A stretch of DNA of 64,000 bases. It comes from Prosthecobacter sp. (GTDB lineage: Bacteria > Verrucomicrobiota > Verrucomicrobiia > Verrucomicrobiales > Verrucomicrobiaceae). A model generated the notes under the pieces. It was not told the DNA's origin. It saw only the letters and a program-made list of their open reading frames with translations, and did no database searches. Shown piece by piece: positions 27,826 through 37,266 of the stretch. Location: NCBI GenBank assembly GCA_019186985.1, contig JABARQ010000007.1, forward strand, positions 1 to 64,000. Reading direction: 5' to 3'. Position 1 is the stretch's first letter, and the number at the start of each line of letters is the position of its first letter. Position numbers and translations under genes: made by a program.

Positions 27826-29388
27826 ATGTCCGTTCCCGTCACGATCTACGACACCACCCTGCGCGATGGCACCCAGGGCACCGGCATCTCCTTCTCCACC
27901 CTCGATAAAATCCGCGTCGCCGAAAAACTCGACGAATTCGGTGTTCACTACATCGAGGGAGGCTGGCCGGGCTCCAATCCCAAGGACGCCGCGTTCTTCC
28001 AGGAAGCCGCCAAGCGCACCTGGAAAAAGGCCAGGATCACGGCCTTCGGCATGACCCGCCGCGGCAAGCTCAAGGTCGAGGACGATGCCCAGGTGCAGAT
28101 GCTTCTCGACGCCCAGACACCCGCCGTCACCATCGTCGGCAAGACCTGGCCCCTGCATGTCACCGAAGTCTTCCAGGTCACCCTTGAGGAAAACCTGGCC
28201 ATGATCGCTGACACGGTGGCCTACCTGAAAAAGCACGGCCGTGAGGTGCTCTACGACGCGGAACACTTCTTTGACAGTTTCCGCGAGGATCCCGAATACT
28301 CACTCAAGACCGTCAAGGCCGCCTCGGACGCCGGCGCCGACCTCGTGGTGCTCTGCGAGACCAACGGCGGCGCCCTGCCCGAATGGGTCGAGGAGGTCAC
28401 CCGCAAGGTGATCGCCCACCTCGGCAGGCCAGTGGGCATCCACACGCGCAACGACGGCGGTGTCGGTGTCGCCAACGCCCTGGCCGCCATCCGCGCCGGT
28501 GCCTGCCAGGTTCAGGGCACCATCAATGGTTACGGCGAACGCGTCGGCAACTGCAACCTCATCACGGTGATGCCCAACCTTCAGCTCAAGATGGGCGTCG
28601 ACCTCGGCATCGACCTCACCCGCCTGCGCGAACTCGCCTACTTTGTCGACGAACTGGCCAACGTGCCCCACGACATCCGCGCCCCCTATGTCGGCCTCGC
28701 CGCCTTCACCCACAAGGGCGGCCTTCACGTCCATGCCGTGCAGAAGCTGGCCCGCACCTACGAACATGTGGACCCTTCCCTGGTCGGCAACGAACGCATC
28801 ATCACCATCTCCGACATGTCCGGCCAGTCGAACGTGCTGGTCAAGGCCGAGGCCATGGGCATCCCGCTCGCCAAGGGCTCGCCGGAGGTGAACAAGGTGC
28901 TGGCCGAGGTGAAGCGCCTGGAGAGCGAAGGCTATGAATTCGAGGCCGCCGAGGCCAGCTTCGAGCTGCTCATCCGCCGCCAGCTCGGCCGTGAAATCCG
29001 CAGCTTCGACCTGATCGAATACCACACCACCCACCGCCACCACCCGCACAACCACATCGAAACCACCGAGGCCACCGTCAAGATCAGCGTCGACGGCAAT
29101 GCCGAATACACCGTGGACGAGGGTGACGGTCCGGTGAACGCGCTCGACAAGGCCCTGCGCAAGGCCCTGCTGCCTCACTTCCCGAGGATCGCCCGGGTCC
29201 GCCTCGAAGACTACAAGGTGCGCATCATCGACAGCGGCACGGGCACGGCGGCCAAGACCCGCGTGCTCATCGTCAGCAGCGACGGACTGCACACCTGGGG
29301 CACCGTCGGCGTCAGCACCAACATCATCGACGCATCCTGGCAGGCCCTCGTGGACAGCCTGGAGTACTTCCTGATGAAGCAGTCCTGA
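27826..29388 (+). CDS. cimA: (R)-citramalate synthase
   Basis: The 520-aa protein opens with TIYDTTLRDGTQGTGISFS (metal and acetyl-CoA site of the LeuA/CimA family). It has the typical HYIEGGWPGSNPKD of the citramalate group, a catalytic GIHTRNDGGVGVANALAAI stretch, and the linker region FTHKGGLHVHAV. The C-terminal 130 residues form the LeuA-type allosteric domain. It condenses pyruvate with acetyl-CoA to citramalate, giving isoleucine without threonine. A leader with Ile/Leu codons precedes it. polA starts 83 bp later. Confidence 0.92.
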   Translation: MSVPVTIYDTTLRDGTQGTGISFSTLDKIRVAEKLDEFGVHYIEGGWPGSNPKDAAFFQEAAKRTWKKARITAFGMTRRGKLKVEDDAQVQMLLDAQTPAVTIVGKTWPLHVTEVFQVTLEENLAMIADTVAYLKKHGREVLYDAEHFFDSFREDPEYSLKTVKAASDAGADLVVLCETNGGALPEWVEEVTRKVIAHLGRPVGIHTRNDGGVGVANALAAIRAGACQVQGTINGYGERVGNCNLITVMPNLQLKMGVDLGIDLTRLRELAYFVDELANVPHDIRAPYVGLAAFTHKGGLHVHAVQKLARTYEHVDPSLVGNERIITISDMSGQSNVLVKAEAMGIPLAKGSPEVNKVLAEVKRLESEGYEFEAAEASFELLIRRQLGREIRSFDLIEYHTTHRHHPHNHIETTEATVKISVDGNAEYTVDEGDGPVNALDKALRKALLPHFPRIARVRLEDYKVRIIDSGTGTAAKTRVLIVSSDGLHTWGTVGVSTNIIDASWQALVDSLEYFLMKQS

Positions 29389-29471
29389 GCCAGGCGCCCG
29401 CCGCCTTTCTTCGGACGACCTGGCGCAAGCCTTGACCCTGGCTGCGGCACTTGCCACGCTGTCTACCGTTC

Positions 29472-32294
29472 ATGTCCAAACGCCTCTTCCTCCTCGACGG
29501 CATGGCGCTGCTTTACCGCGCGCACTTCGCCTTCATCAAAAACCCCATCCGCACCAGCGACGGCGTCAACACCTCCGCCCTCTACGGGTTCGCCAACACG
29601 CTCCTGGACATCATCGGCAACCAGCAGCCGACTCATCTCGCGGTCGTGCTCGACACCTCGGCGCCGACTCCGCGCCATGAGATGTTCCCTGATTACAAGG
29701 CCCAGCGCGAGGAGATGCCCGAGGACATCGCCACCGCCATCCCGCTCATCCACCGCCTCTGCGCGGCGATGAACCTCCCCCTCATCACCAAGGACGGCCT
29801 GGAGGCGGACGACATCATCGGCATCCTCGCCAAACGAGCGGAGAAGGACGGCTTTGAGACCTTCATGGTCACCCCCGACAAGGACTTCGGCCAGCTCGTC
29901 ACCGATCACATCAAGATCTACAAGCCCGGCCGCCAGGGCAGCGATGTCGAGATCCTCGGCGTGAAGGAAATCTGTGAACGCTGGGGCATCGAACGCCCGG
30001 AGCAGGTCATCGACATCCTCGCGCTGATGGGGGACGCGGTGGACAACATCCCCGGCATCCCCGGCTTTGGGGAAAAGACCGCCACCAGCCTCATCCAGCA
30101 GTTTGGCAGCGTCGAAAACCTCATCGCCGGCGTCGCCCGGCTCAAAGGGAAGCAGAAGGAGAAGGTGGAGCAGCACGCCGACAAGGCGGTCATGTCCAAG
30201 AAGCTTGCGACCATCTTCACGGACCTGCCTGTCGATGTCGCCCTGGATGATCTCGCGCTGAAAGGCCATGACTCCCCCGCCCTCAAGGCGCTCTTCACCG
30301 AGTTCGAGTTCAACGCCCTCGGCCGCCGCATCTTCGGGGATGAGTTCAAGGCGGGTCGCGGCCGCATGATGGCCCGGGAGGAGAAGCCTGCAGAATCGTC
30401 CGAAGGCGGTGACCTCTTTGCAGCCAGCGAGACGACGACACCGGCGGCCCCTCACCTGCGCAGCATCGCCGACACCCCCCATCAGTATCACCTGGTGCGC
30501 TCCGCAGAGGAACGCACCCGGCTGATCGCCGAACTCGAAAAGCAGCAGTCCTTCTGCTTCGACCTTGAAACCACCTCGCTGGATCCACGCGACACCGAGA
30601 TCGTCGGCATCGCCTTTTCCTGGAAGTCCGGCGAGGGCTGGTTTGCCTTCTTCCCGCGCAACCAGGCCGACTCCGCCGGCGTGCTGGAGGAATTCCGCGC
30701 CGTCTTCTCCCGTGAAGGGGTCGAAAAGGTCGGGCATAACCTCAAGTTCGACATCTCCGTGCTGCTCGCCAAGGGCGTCGAAGTCGCCGGCCCCTTCTTT
30801 GACACCATGATCGCCCATTCGCTGGTCGAACCCGACCAGCGCCATGGCATGGACTACCTTTCGGAGACCTACCTCGGCTATACGCCCGTGCCGATTTCCG
30901 CCCTCATCAACACCGAGAAGGAAAAGGATCTCTTCAGCCCGCAGAGCATGGCCGATGTCGCCGCGGCCGACCCGCAGAAGATCTCCGACTACGCCGCCGA
31001 GGATGCCGACGTCACCTGGCAGCTTGCCGGCAAGCTCCGCCCGCTGCTGCCGAAGCACGGCGCCGAGCGCGTCTTCAAAGACATCGAATGCCCGCTCATC
31101 CCCGTGCTGGCCCGCATGGAGCACATCGGCGTGAAGATCGATGTCGCCGCGCTGCGCGAGTTCGGCCTTCAGCTTGAAAAACGCGCCAACGAACTGCATC
31201 GCAAGATTCAGGACCACGCAGGAACCCCCTTCAACCTCAACAGCCCGAAGCAGCTCGGCGAGGTGTTGTTTGAAAGGCTGAAGCTCATCGAAAAGCCGAA
31301 GAAGACCGCCACCGGCCAGTATCAGACCAACGAACAGGTGCTGCAGTCGCTTGCCGGCCTGCATCCCATCATCGGTGAAATCCTGGAATACCGCGAGGTC
31401 ACCAAGCTGAAGAGCACCTACGTCGATGCGCTGCCCGAATGCGTGTCCAGGATCGACGGCCGTGTTCACACCACCTTCCACCAGCTCATGGCCGCCACCG
31501 GCCGCATGGCATCGAGCAATCCGAACCTTCAGAACATTCCGATCCGCTCGGACTCCGGCAAGGAGATCCGCAAGGCCTTCGTCCCCGGCCTGCCCGGCTG
31601 CGTGCTGCTCAGCGCCGACTACAGCCAGGTGGAACTGCGAGTCATGGCCGCCCTGAGCGAGGACCCGGCGATGATCGAGGCCTTCCAGCAGGGCCAGGAC
31701 ATCCACCAGGCCACGGCGGCGCGTGTTTATGGCGTGCCGCTGGACGGTGTCCTGCCCGAGATGCGCCGCACGGCGAAGATGGTGAACTTCGGCATCATCT
31801 ACGGCATCAGCGCCTTCGGCCTCTCCCAGCGCCTCGGCATCCCGCGCGGCGAGGCGGCCACCATCATCGACAACTACTTCAAGCAGTTCCCCGGCGTGCA
31901 CCGCTACATGGAGGAGATCGTCCGGGATGCCAAGAAGCACGGCTACGTCGAGACCATCACGGGCCGGCGGCGCGTGATCCGCGACATCGCCAGCGCCAAC
32001 GCCACCATCCGCGGCGGTGCGGAACGCATGGCGATGAACACGCCCATCCAGGGAACCGCCGCCGACATGATCAAGCTGGCGATGATCCGCATCGACCACG
32101 CCCTGCATGAAGCAGGCCTGAAAACCCGCATGCTGCTCCAGGTGCATGACGAACTCCTGTTCGAGGTCCCCGAGGCCGAGGTCGAACAGGCCCGCAGCCT
32201 GATCCTCCGGCACATGCGTGACGCCCTTCCCCTTGGAGACGTGCCGGTGGAGGTCGAGGCCGGCACCGGCACCAACTGGCTCGAAGCCCATTGA
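29472..32294 (+). CDS. polA: DNA polymerase I
   Basis: I chose the ATG at 29472 (MSKRLFLLDGMALLYRAHF; 940 aa). The 5'-nuclease domain (about 1-290) includes GLEADDIIG and a helix-hairpin-helix (GDAVDNIPGIPGFGEKTA). The 3'-5' exonuclease keeps its acidic pair (Asp364, Glu366 in FDLETTSLD) and DADVTWQL, so proofreading is likely. The polymerase domain has motif A SADYSQVELR (Asp716), the O-helix RRTAKMVNFGIIYGIS, and motif C VHDELLFE (Asp893). It fills gaps in replication and repair. A small gene follows 2 bp after the stop. Confidence 0.97.
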   Translation: MSKRLFLLDGMALLYRAHFAFIKNPIRTSDGVNTSALYGFANTLLDIIGNQQPTHLAVVLDTSAPTPRHEMFPDYKAQREEMPEDIATAIPLIHRLCAAMNLPLITKDGLEADDIIGILAKRAEKDGFETFMVTPDKDFGQLVTDHIKIYKPGRQGSDVEILGVKEICERWGIERPEQVIDILALMGDAVDNIPGIPGFGEKTATSLIQQFGSVENLIAGVARLKGKQKEKVEQHADKAVMSKKLATIFTDLPVDVALDDLALKGHDSPALKALFTEFEFNALGRRIFGDEFKAGRGRMMAREEKPAESSEGGDLFAASETTTPAAPHLRSIADTPHQYHLVRSAEERTRLIAELEKQQSFCFDLETTSLDPRDTEIVGIAFSWKSGEGWFAFFPRNQADSAGVLEEFRAVFSREGVEKVGHNLKFDISVLLAKGVEVAGPFFDTMIAHSLVEPDQRHGMDYLSETYLGYTPVPISALINTEKEKDLFSPQSMADVAAADPQKISDYAAEDADVTWQLAGKLRPLLPKHGAERVFKDIECPLIPVLARMEHIGVKIDVAALREFGLQLEKRANELHRKIQDHAGTPFNLNSPKQLGEVLFERLKLIEKPKKTATGQYQTNEQVLQSLAGLHPIIGEILEYREVTKLKSTYVDALPECVSRIDGRVHTTFHQLMAATGRMASSNPNLQNIPIRSDSGKEIRKAFVPGLPGCVLLSADYSQVELRVMAALSEDPAMIEAFQQGQDIHQATAARVYGVPLDGVLPEMRRTAKMVNFGIIYGISAFGLSQRLGIPRGEAATIIDNYFKQFPGVHRYMEEIVRDAKKHGYVETITGRRRVIRDIASANATIRGGAERMAMNTPIQGTAADMIKLAMIRIDHALHEAGLKTRMLLQVHDELLFEVPEAEVEQARSLILRHMRDALPLGDVPVEVEAGTGTNWLEAH

Positions 32295-32296
32295 TC

Positions 32297-32632
32297 ATGA
32301 ACGCCCTGCTCATTCATGCCGACGGACGCGCCGAAGTGGTCTTCGGCAGCTTCGACGGCGACCTCACCAAGGTGGCGGTGCTCACGCAGGCGGCAGTTTC
32401 CGCCCTGGAGGAGGACGGCCCCTGCCAGGGCCTGCAATGCCGACACGCAGATCACTGGATCACTCTGCTGAAACGCGGCCAGGACGCATGGCTGAGGGTT
32501 CAGCACGAACCCGATGTCTCCCTGGAGAACATCGAGGCCTGGGTGGAGAGCCTGCCCCCGCCCCAACCTCAAGTTCGTCCAGCCCCAAGGATCCAGTCCA
32601 TCGCCGATGCGCTGAACGTGGCCATGCCCTGA
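32297..32632 (+). CDS. Small hypothetical protein, possibly roadblock/LC7-like
   Basis: The 111-aa product starts at the ATG 2 bp after the polA stop; a TTG at 32291 overlapping polA is an alternative. The middle (AVLTQAAVSALEE then HADHWITLLKRGQDAWLRVQ) has the helix-then-strands pattern of roadblock/LC7 regulatory proteins that partner small GTPases. This is pattern resemblance only. The C-terminal third is Pro/Gln-rich. It is likely co-transcribed with polA and convergent with the glycosidase-like gene. Confidence 0.65.
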   Translation: MNALLIHADGRAEVVFGSFDGDLTKVAVLTQAAVSALEEDGPCQGLQCRHADHWITLLKRGQDAWLRVQHEPDVSLENIEAWVESLPPPQPQVRPAPRIQSIADALNVAMP

Positions 32633-32641
32633 ACTCCCGCC

Positions 32642-34708
32642 TCAGGGCTCCGACCACACCTTCTCAGCCATCGCTTCAAACTCCCGCTCCCTGGCGGAAC
32701 CGGCGCCGATCTCGCGATACACGTCCCAGGCCAGCTTGTGCACACCGTTTTCATCAATGAGGCCAAGGCGCAGCCCGCCCTCCCCGGCCGGCATGTCCTG
32801 GTAGCGATGCAGGTGATACGCCTCGACCTCGGGAAGGGTCTTCAGCTTGCGAAACACATAGACCAGCCCAGCCGCCTGACGCCGCTGGTCCGCCTCGCTC
32901 AAGGTCGGTGAGTTGAAGCCCTGCTCGCTCAGCAGCAGGCCGCGGACCCTGCCTTGAAACCGCAGGTGCTCCTGCTTCAGGTAGGCGGGCAGCACCTCCA
33001 GGTTCTTCGGCGTGATGTAGGGCGTGTCGAAGCCCCCGGTCAGCTCGGCGTCCTTCCAGGTATCCGGATTGCGCAGGTCTCGGGGATAGGGATGATAGGC
33101 CACGCCCCATTCAAAATCACCCTCCGCCCGGGCCATCTTTGCAAACAGCTCCAGCATGTCCCGTACCACATAAGTGCCTTCGCCGTGGCTCTGTTTCGTC
33201 CAGTGATGCGTCAGCGACATGAAGACGCGGCTCTGCCGGTCAAACAGGCGCGCAGCATGGTGGACAATGCGCGCCGAGCGCTGGTAGCTCTCCAGGTAGC
33301 GCGCCAGCGGCTGGTCGCCCATGTTCGTCCAGGTGCCCGCCTGATCAACCTCGTTGTGCAGGATCCAGTTGCTGATCCTACCCGGGCTGCGGGGGCTGCC
33401 GTCATAGCGTTCGGCAAGAAGCCTCACCGCCGCCCCGTAAAGCCGCACCGCGGCCTCCGTGGTCAGGTTCGGCATCGAGAAGATGCCGCGCACACCCGCT
33501 TCAGGATGGGTTAACAAAGAGTGTGGAGTGCCGTCCGCATGACGATGATTTCCAACCAGCAGGATGCAGGAGACGATGATCTTCCGCGCCTGCAGAAGCC
33601 GCAGGGTGGCGTCCGTGCTGTGCACCAGGGCCTCGTTGTAGAAATACTCCCGCCCCTCGCAGGTCCAGGGCGCATGGCCTGGAGCCGGGCTGTCGCGCAG
33701 CAGGGCGTTCAGCACCATGTTCAGGGTCACATGCCCGATGCCAAGCTGAAAGATCTCATGGTCGGCCCGGTGCAGGGGCGGCACGCCGCCAAGCCCCTTC
33801 GGGTGCGCTGACTCCATCCTCGGCAGGCTGCCGCCAAGTTCAGCGCTCGTTTCGGTGGGCCAGAAGGCGGCGGACAGCCATTTCCCGCCCTTCTCATCTG
33901 CAATCCGCCAGCGCCAGAGGGCGCGGTCACGCTGGGTCTCCGGCTCAATGCGCGGCAGCCCGGCTTCAAAACGGCCTTCGGCATCGGCCTCCACCGTGAT
34001 CCCCGCCCCGCGCGGCGGAGGCATGAGCGCCGCCACCTTTTCGGGCGGCAGGCCATGGATTCGGAGCTTCCCCGGCGGCGCCTTTCCAGAAACCCGGATG
34101 TCGTGCGCACCGACGCTGACCTTCATCCCGGACACCGGCCAGGAGGATTGCACATAACTTAAAATTTGTTCGGCTTCGCCGTTCCGCTGCCGCACCAGCT
34201 TCTCACGCCCCGACTTGAGGCGTAGCTCCTCAGCGTTCATCTCACGCACCCTGAAATTGCGCAGCCGGATGACGGTTCCCGCCCTGCCATTCAAGGCGAC
34301 ATGAAACCGCATCTCCGGATGACCGGCGGCGGGAGGCTCCTTCATCTGGCTGAGATCCACAGCCCAGGGCTGCCAGGCCTCGCTAAGACGAATGGGCTCC
34401 GTGCTGACCACCGCCATCTCCCCTCCGGCGACACGGGCCCTCAAGATCGCTGACTCCACACCGGCCGGGGCAAAGCAGTCCATCTCAAACACCTGATGCC
34501 TGTCCGGTTGAAACCCCTTCGGCACCACGCCCGTCCAGAAGTGCGGGTTGCCTTCTCCAAGAGTGATCTCCACACCTCCCCCCTCGGCAGGCTTTGCCAC
34601 CAGGTCACGGTGCGGCCCCCAGGCCAGCGGCAAGGGTTCAAGCGCCTCCAGCTTCGCAACCAGGATCAGGCTCAGCAGACAGACAGGGACCAGATGGATC
34701 ATCAACAT
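32642..34708 (-). CDS. Secreted glycoside-hydrolase-like protein (DUF5722-type, tentative)
   Basis: The 688-aa protein has a signal peptide (about 1-22, ending KLEA). An N-terminal beta-rich binding-type region covers about residues 25-300, and a TIM-barrel-like domain covers about 310-680. Two Glu residues sit in settings typical of clan-A glycosidases: Glu453 in HNEVDQAGTW and Glu595 in LLSEQGFNSP. I recall this layout from the DUF5722 family of Verrucomicrobia and Planctomycetes; that family assignment is uncertain. It probably works on polysaccharide outside the cytoplasm, near the sulfatase cluster. Confidence 0.78.
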   Translation of the reverse strand: MLMIHLVPVCLLSLILVAKLEALEPLPLAWGPHRDLVAKPAEGGGVEITLGEGNPHFWTGVVPKGFQPDRHQVFEMDCFAPAGVESAILRARVAGGEMAVVSTEPIRLSEAWQPWAVDLSQMKEPPAAGHPEMRFHVALNGRAGTVIRLRNFRVREMNAEELRLKSGREKLVRQRNGEAEQILSYVQSSWPVSGMKVSVGAHDIRVSGKAPPGKLRIHGLPPEKVAALMPPPRGAGITVEADAEGRFEAGLPRIEPETQRDRALWRWRIADEKGGKWLSAAFWPTETSAELGGSLPRMESAHPKGLGGVPPLHRADHEIFQLGIGHVTLNMVLNALLRDSPAPGHAPWTCEGREYFYNEALVHSTDATLRLLQARKIIVSCILLVGNHRHADGTPHSLLTHPEAGVRGIFSMPNLTTEAAVRLYGAAVRLLAERYDGSPRSPGRISNWILHNEVDQAGTWTNMGDQPLARYLESYQRSARIVHHAARLFDRQSRVFMSLTHHWTKQSHGEGTYVVRDMLELFAKMARAEGDFEWGVAYHPYPRDLRNPDTWKDAELTGGFDTPYITPKNLEVLPAYLKQEHLRFQGRVRGLLLSEQGFNSPTLSEADQRRQAAGLVYVFRKLKTLPEVEAYHLHRYQDMPAGEGGLRLGLIDENGVHKLAWDVYREIGAGSAREREFEAMAEKVWSEP

Positions 34709-34760
34709 CCTTCATTCCAACGCCACGGCCCCTGCCTGTTTGACGGCAAAGTTGGCCGGT

Positions 34761-35873
34761 TCAATCCCACACGATCAGGCTGCGGGCCACCTCGCCCCGT
34801 TCCAGGGATTCGTAGGCTTCATTGATCTGATCAAGCCTCCAGGTCCGGGTGAGCAGCTCGTCCAGCTTCAACGCCCCGGTTTGATGCAGGTCCATCAGGC
34901 GAGGCAGGTCGATCCGCGGCCGCATGGACCCATAGAGCGTGCCCTTGAGGGTCTTCTCGGCGTACAACAATTGGTTGGTGTTGATGCGCGCACGCGCATC
35001 GGCCCTGGAAATGCCCGCCACGACGCAGGTGCCGCCCTTGCGCAGGCTGTCGAAGGCCTGCTCGATCGGCTCCGGCAGGCCGACGGCCTCGAAGCTGAAG
35101 TCCACCCCCAGTCCTCCGGTCAGGTCCTTCACGGCCTTCACGGGATCACAGGTGCTGGAGTCAATGAACTGCGTGGCTCCCAGTCTGCGCGCAAACGTTT
35201 CCTTCCCGGCGACAGGGTCGATCGCAATGATCTGGCGGGCGCTCACCATGCGCGCCCCCTGGATGATGTTCAGCCCGATGCCGCCGCAGCCGAAGACGGC
35301 GACGGCCGCACCGGGCCTGACCTGGGCCGCATGGGTGACGGCACCCACGCCCGTGATGACGCCGCAGCTGATCAGCGCCGCCTTCCAAAGGGGAAATCCG
35401 CCTTCAATCTTCACCACCGCCGCCTCGGGCATGGTGGACAGGCTGCTGAAGGTGGAGACGCCCGCATAATGCCGGATGCTGTCGCCTTTTTGGTTACGGA
35501 ACCGGGTCTTGCCATCGGGCATCAGCCCGGTGAAACGCATGGCGGTGCCAAGGTCGCAAAGCGCAGGGCGGCCCTGCTGACAGTAGTCGCACCTGCCGCA
35601 GGACGAACGCCAGATCGGCCAGACCGCATCCCCGGCCCTGACGCTGGTGACACCCTCGCCCACGGCCTCGACAATCCCGGCGCCTTCATGACCGGGAATG
35701 ATGGGCGTGGGCATGGGCAGGTCACCCTTCATCACATGCAGGTCACTGTGACAGACGCCGGCGGCCTTCATCCGCACCATCACCTCGCCCGCCTGCGGCT
35801 CCGCGACCTCCACCTCCTCGATCACGAGCGGCTTCCCGGATTCATAAAGGACGGCGGCGAGGGCGGTGGGCAT
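34761..35873 (-). CDS. Zinc-dependent alcohol dehydrogenase (MDR family)
   Basis: The 370-aa enzyme has the catalytic zinc Cys in AGVCHSDLHV, GHEGAGIVEAVGEGV, the structural zinc Cys set in CGRCDYCQQGRPALC, and a Rossmann NAD site AVFGCGGIGLNIIQGA. Length and motifs fit the class-III/Zn-ADH group that includes S-(hydroxymethyl)glutathione dehydrogenases. The substrate is not determined. The neighbours are a glycosidase-like gene and the Y-family polymerase, with no clear metabolic link. Confidence 0.93.
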   Translation of the reverse strand: MPTALAAVLYESGKPLVIEEVEVAEPQAGEVMVRMKAAGVCHSDLHVMKGDLPMPTPIIPGHEGAGIVEAVGEGVTSVRAGDAVWPIWRSSCGRCDYCQQGRPALCDLGTAMRFTGLMPDGKTRFRNQKGDSIRHYAGVSTFSSLSTMPEAAVVKIEGGFPLWKAALISCGVITGVGAVTHAAQVRPGAAVAVFGCGGIGLNIIQGARMVSARQIIAIDPVAGKETFARRLGATQFIDSSTCDPVKAVKDLTGGLGVDFSFEAVGLPEPIEQAFDSLRKGGTCVVAGISRADARARINTNQLLYAEKTLKGTLYGSMRPRIDLPRLMDLHQTGALKLDELLTRTWRLDQINEAYESLERGEVARSLIVWD

Positions 35874-35931
35874 GGCCCGTCAGTGAAGCGAAGGACCACC
35901 GCTCCTGTCAAGACAGGGCTGGCGGTCTGGG

Positions 35932-37224
35932 TCATTCCTTGAACTCCTCCATGTCGGGAATCCGGGTGAAGGCGATCTTGGTTCCGGAGAAACCCTTCAC
36001 CTGGTCGGGCATGAAGCCCAGGGCGATGCTGTCCCTGCCATATCGTTGGTTCAGCCGGTCCATGATGCCGGAAAGCTTGTCATACCTCTCCACACGTTCC
36101 TGGTCGCTGCCCCGGCCCAGAGGGTCGAGCTCCGGAAACAGCTCCATCTGCTCCGGCGCGGAAACGGGCACGATGTCGTGCAGCGTGACCGCCACCTTCT
36201 TCACCCGCGCCCAGCGCACCTGTCCCATCACCACCGGCCAGAGATCCTGAAGCAGGTGCATGAGGGTGAAGGTGTCTGAAACCGGCCTGGGCAGCCGCAG
36301 CCCGGCATCTCCTCGGCCACGTTCCTCGGTGCGCACGCTCAGGCTGACCGCCCCCGCCCGGTAGCCCTGGCGCCTCAGCCGGCTGGCCGCCTTGAAAAGC
36401 AGTCGTCGGGCGACAATCGCGGCCTCGGGAGGCCTCCTCAGCTCCGGGGCCAGCACATGGCTGTGCCCGACGCTGCGCGACTGCGTGGCAAACTCACCCA
36501 GATCCCCTCCATGCAGTTCATGCCAGAAGCGGGTGCCACCCACCCCACCCCAGACCTGATGCAGCACCTCCGGCGGCGCATTCCACAGGTGCTCCACCGT
36601 CAGGATGCCCGCAGCCCGCAGCCGGGGCTCCATGCGTCGGCCGATGCCAAACAGGTCCGTCAGCTTCCAGTGAGCGATCCTGCCCGGCATGTCCTCCAGC
36701 TTCAACACCACCAGGCCGTCAGGCTTCTGGATGTCGCTGGCCACCTTTGCCAGATAGCGGCTGGGGGCGATGCCAATCGAACAGGTGATGCATTCGCCAA
36801 TGTTCTCCCGCAGCCCCTTCTTCAGGCGTCTGGCCAGATCCAGCGCCACCTCCTCGGACTGCCGTTTTGAATCCAGCAGCAGCGCCACTTCATCAATCGA
36901 GGCCACCTCCTCGATGGGGTAATGCCTCTCGACCTCCTCCTTGATCCGCTCATGGAACTCAACGTAGCGGGAATGATCCGCCGCCACGAGCACCAATCCG
37001 GGACACAGGCGCCGGGCCTCGCCGATATTCGTGCCGGTCTTCACCCCGAACTTCTTCGCCTCATGACTCGCCGCGATGGCGCAGGTGGCGTCCGAAACCA
37101 TTGGCACCACCGCCACCGGCCGCCCCCGCAGACGAGGATCCAGCTGCTGCTCCACGCTGGCAAAGTAGCTGTTCAAATCGAGGAACAACCACCGCAGCGG
37201 ACGAGTTTCAGGGGCACTTTTCAC
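35932..37224 (-). CDS. Y-family (DinB-like) translesion DNA polymerase
   Basis: The 430-aa protein starts at a GTG. It keeps the catalytic acids of the family: Asp16 in FLDLNSYFASVEQQ and Asp111-Glu112 in SIDEV. A fingers/palm region, helix-hairpin-helix (FGIGRRMEPRLRAAGI) and little-finger domain follow. Near the C-terminus, QMELF at 359-363 matches the beta-clamp binding motif. It copies past damaged bases. A perfect LexA-type palindrome lies about 30 bp upstream, so SOS control is likely. It is longer than Pol IV but is not a catalytically dead ImuB, since the acids are present. Confidence 0.93.
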   Translation of the reverse strand: MKSAPETRPLRWLFLDLNSYFASVEQQLDPRLRGRPVAVVPMVSDATCAIAASHEAKKFGVKTGTNIGEARRLCPGLVLVAADHSRYVEFHERIKEEVERHYPIEEVASIDEVALLLDSKRQSEEVALDLARRLKKGLRENIGECITCSIGIAPSRYLAKVASDIQKPDGLVVLKLEDMPGRIAHWKLTDLFGIGRRMEPRLRAAGILTVEHLWNAPPEVLHQVWGGVGGTRFWHELHGGDLGEFATQSRSVGHSHVLAPELRRPPEAAIVARRLLFKAASRLRRQGYRAGAVSLSVRTEERGRGDAGLRLPRPVSDTFTLMHLLQDLWPVVMGQVRWARVKKVAVTLHDIVPVSAPEQMELFPELDPLGRGSDQERVERYDKLSGIMDRLNQRYGRDSIALGFMPDQVKGFSGTKIAFTRIPDMEEFKE

Positions 37225-37252
37225 AGTCCTGTTTTAGGCCACTTTTCAATAC

Positions 37253-37266
37253 TGTTCAATGGAACA
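37253..37266 (-). promoter_or_regulatory. LexA (SOS) box, TGTTC-N4-GAACA
   Basis: The 14-bp site TGTTCAATGGAACA is a perfect palindrome around four bases. It lies about 30 bp upstream of the GTG start of the Y-family polymerase. A motif of this form has been described for verrucomicrobial LexA. Confidence 0.75.

Noticed and set aside
29391..29425. GCCAGG/CCTGGC inverted repeat after cimA as terminator
   Set aside because: Short stem, long loop and no T-run.
29463..32291. 942-aa minus-strand ORF opposite polA
   Set aside because: Antisense shadow frame. polA motifs are complete on the plus strand.
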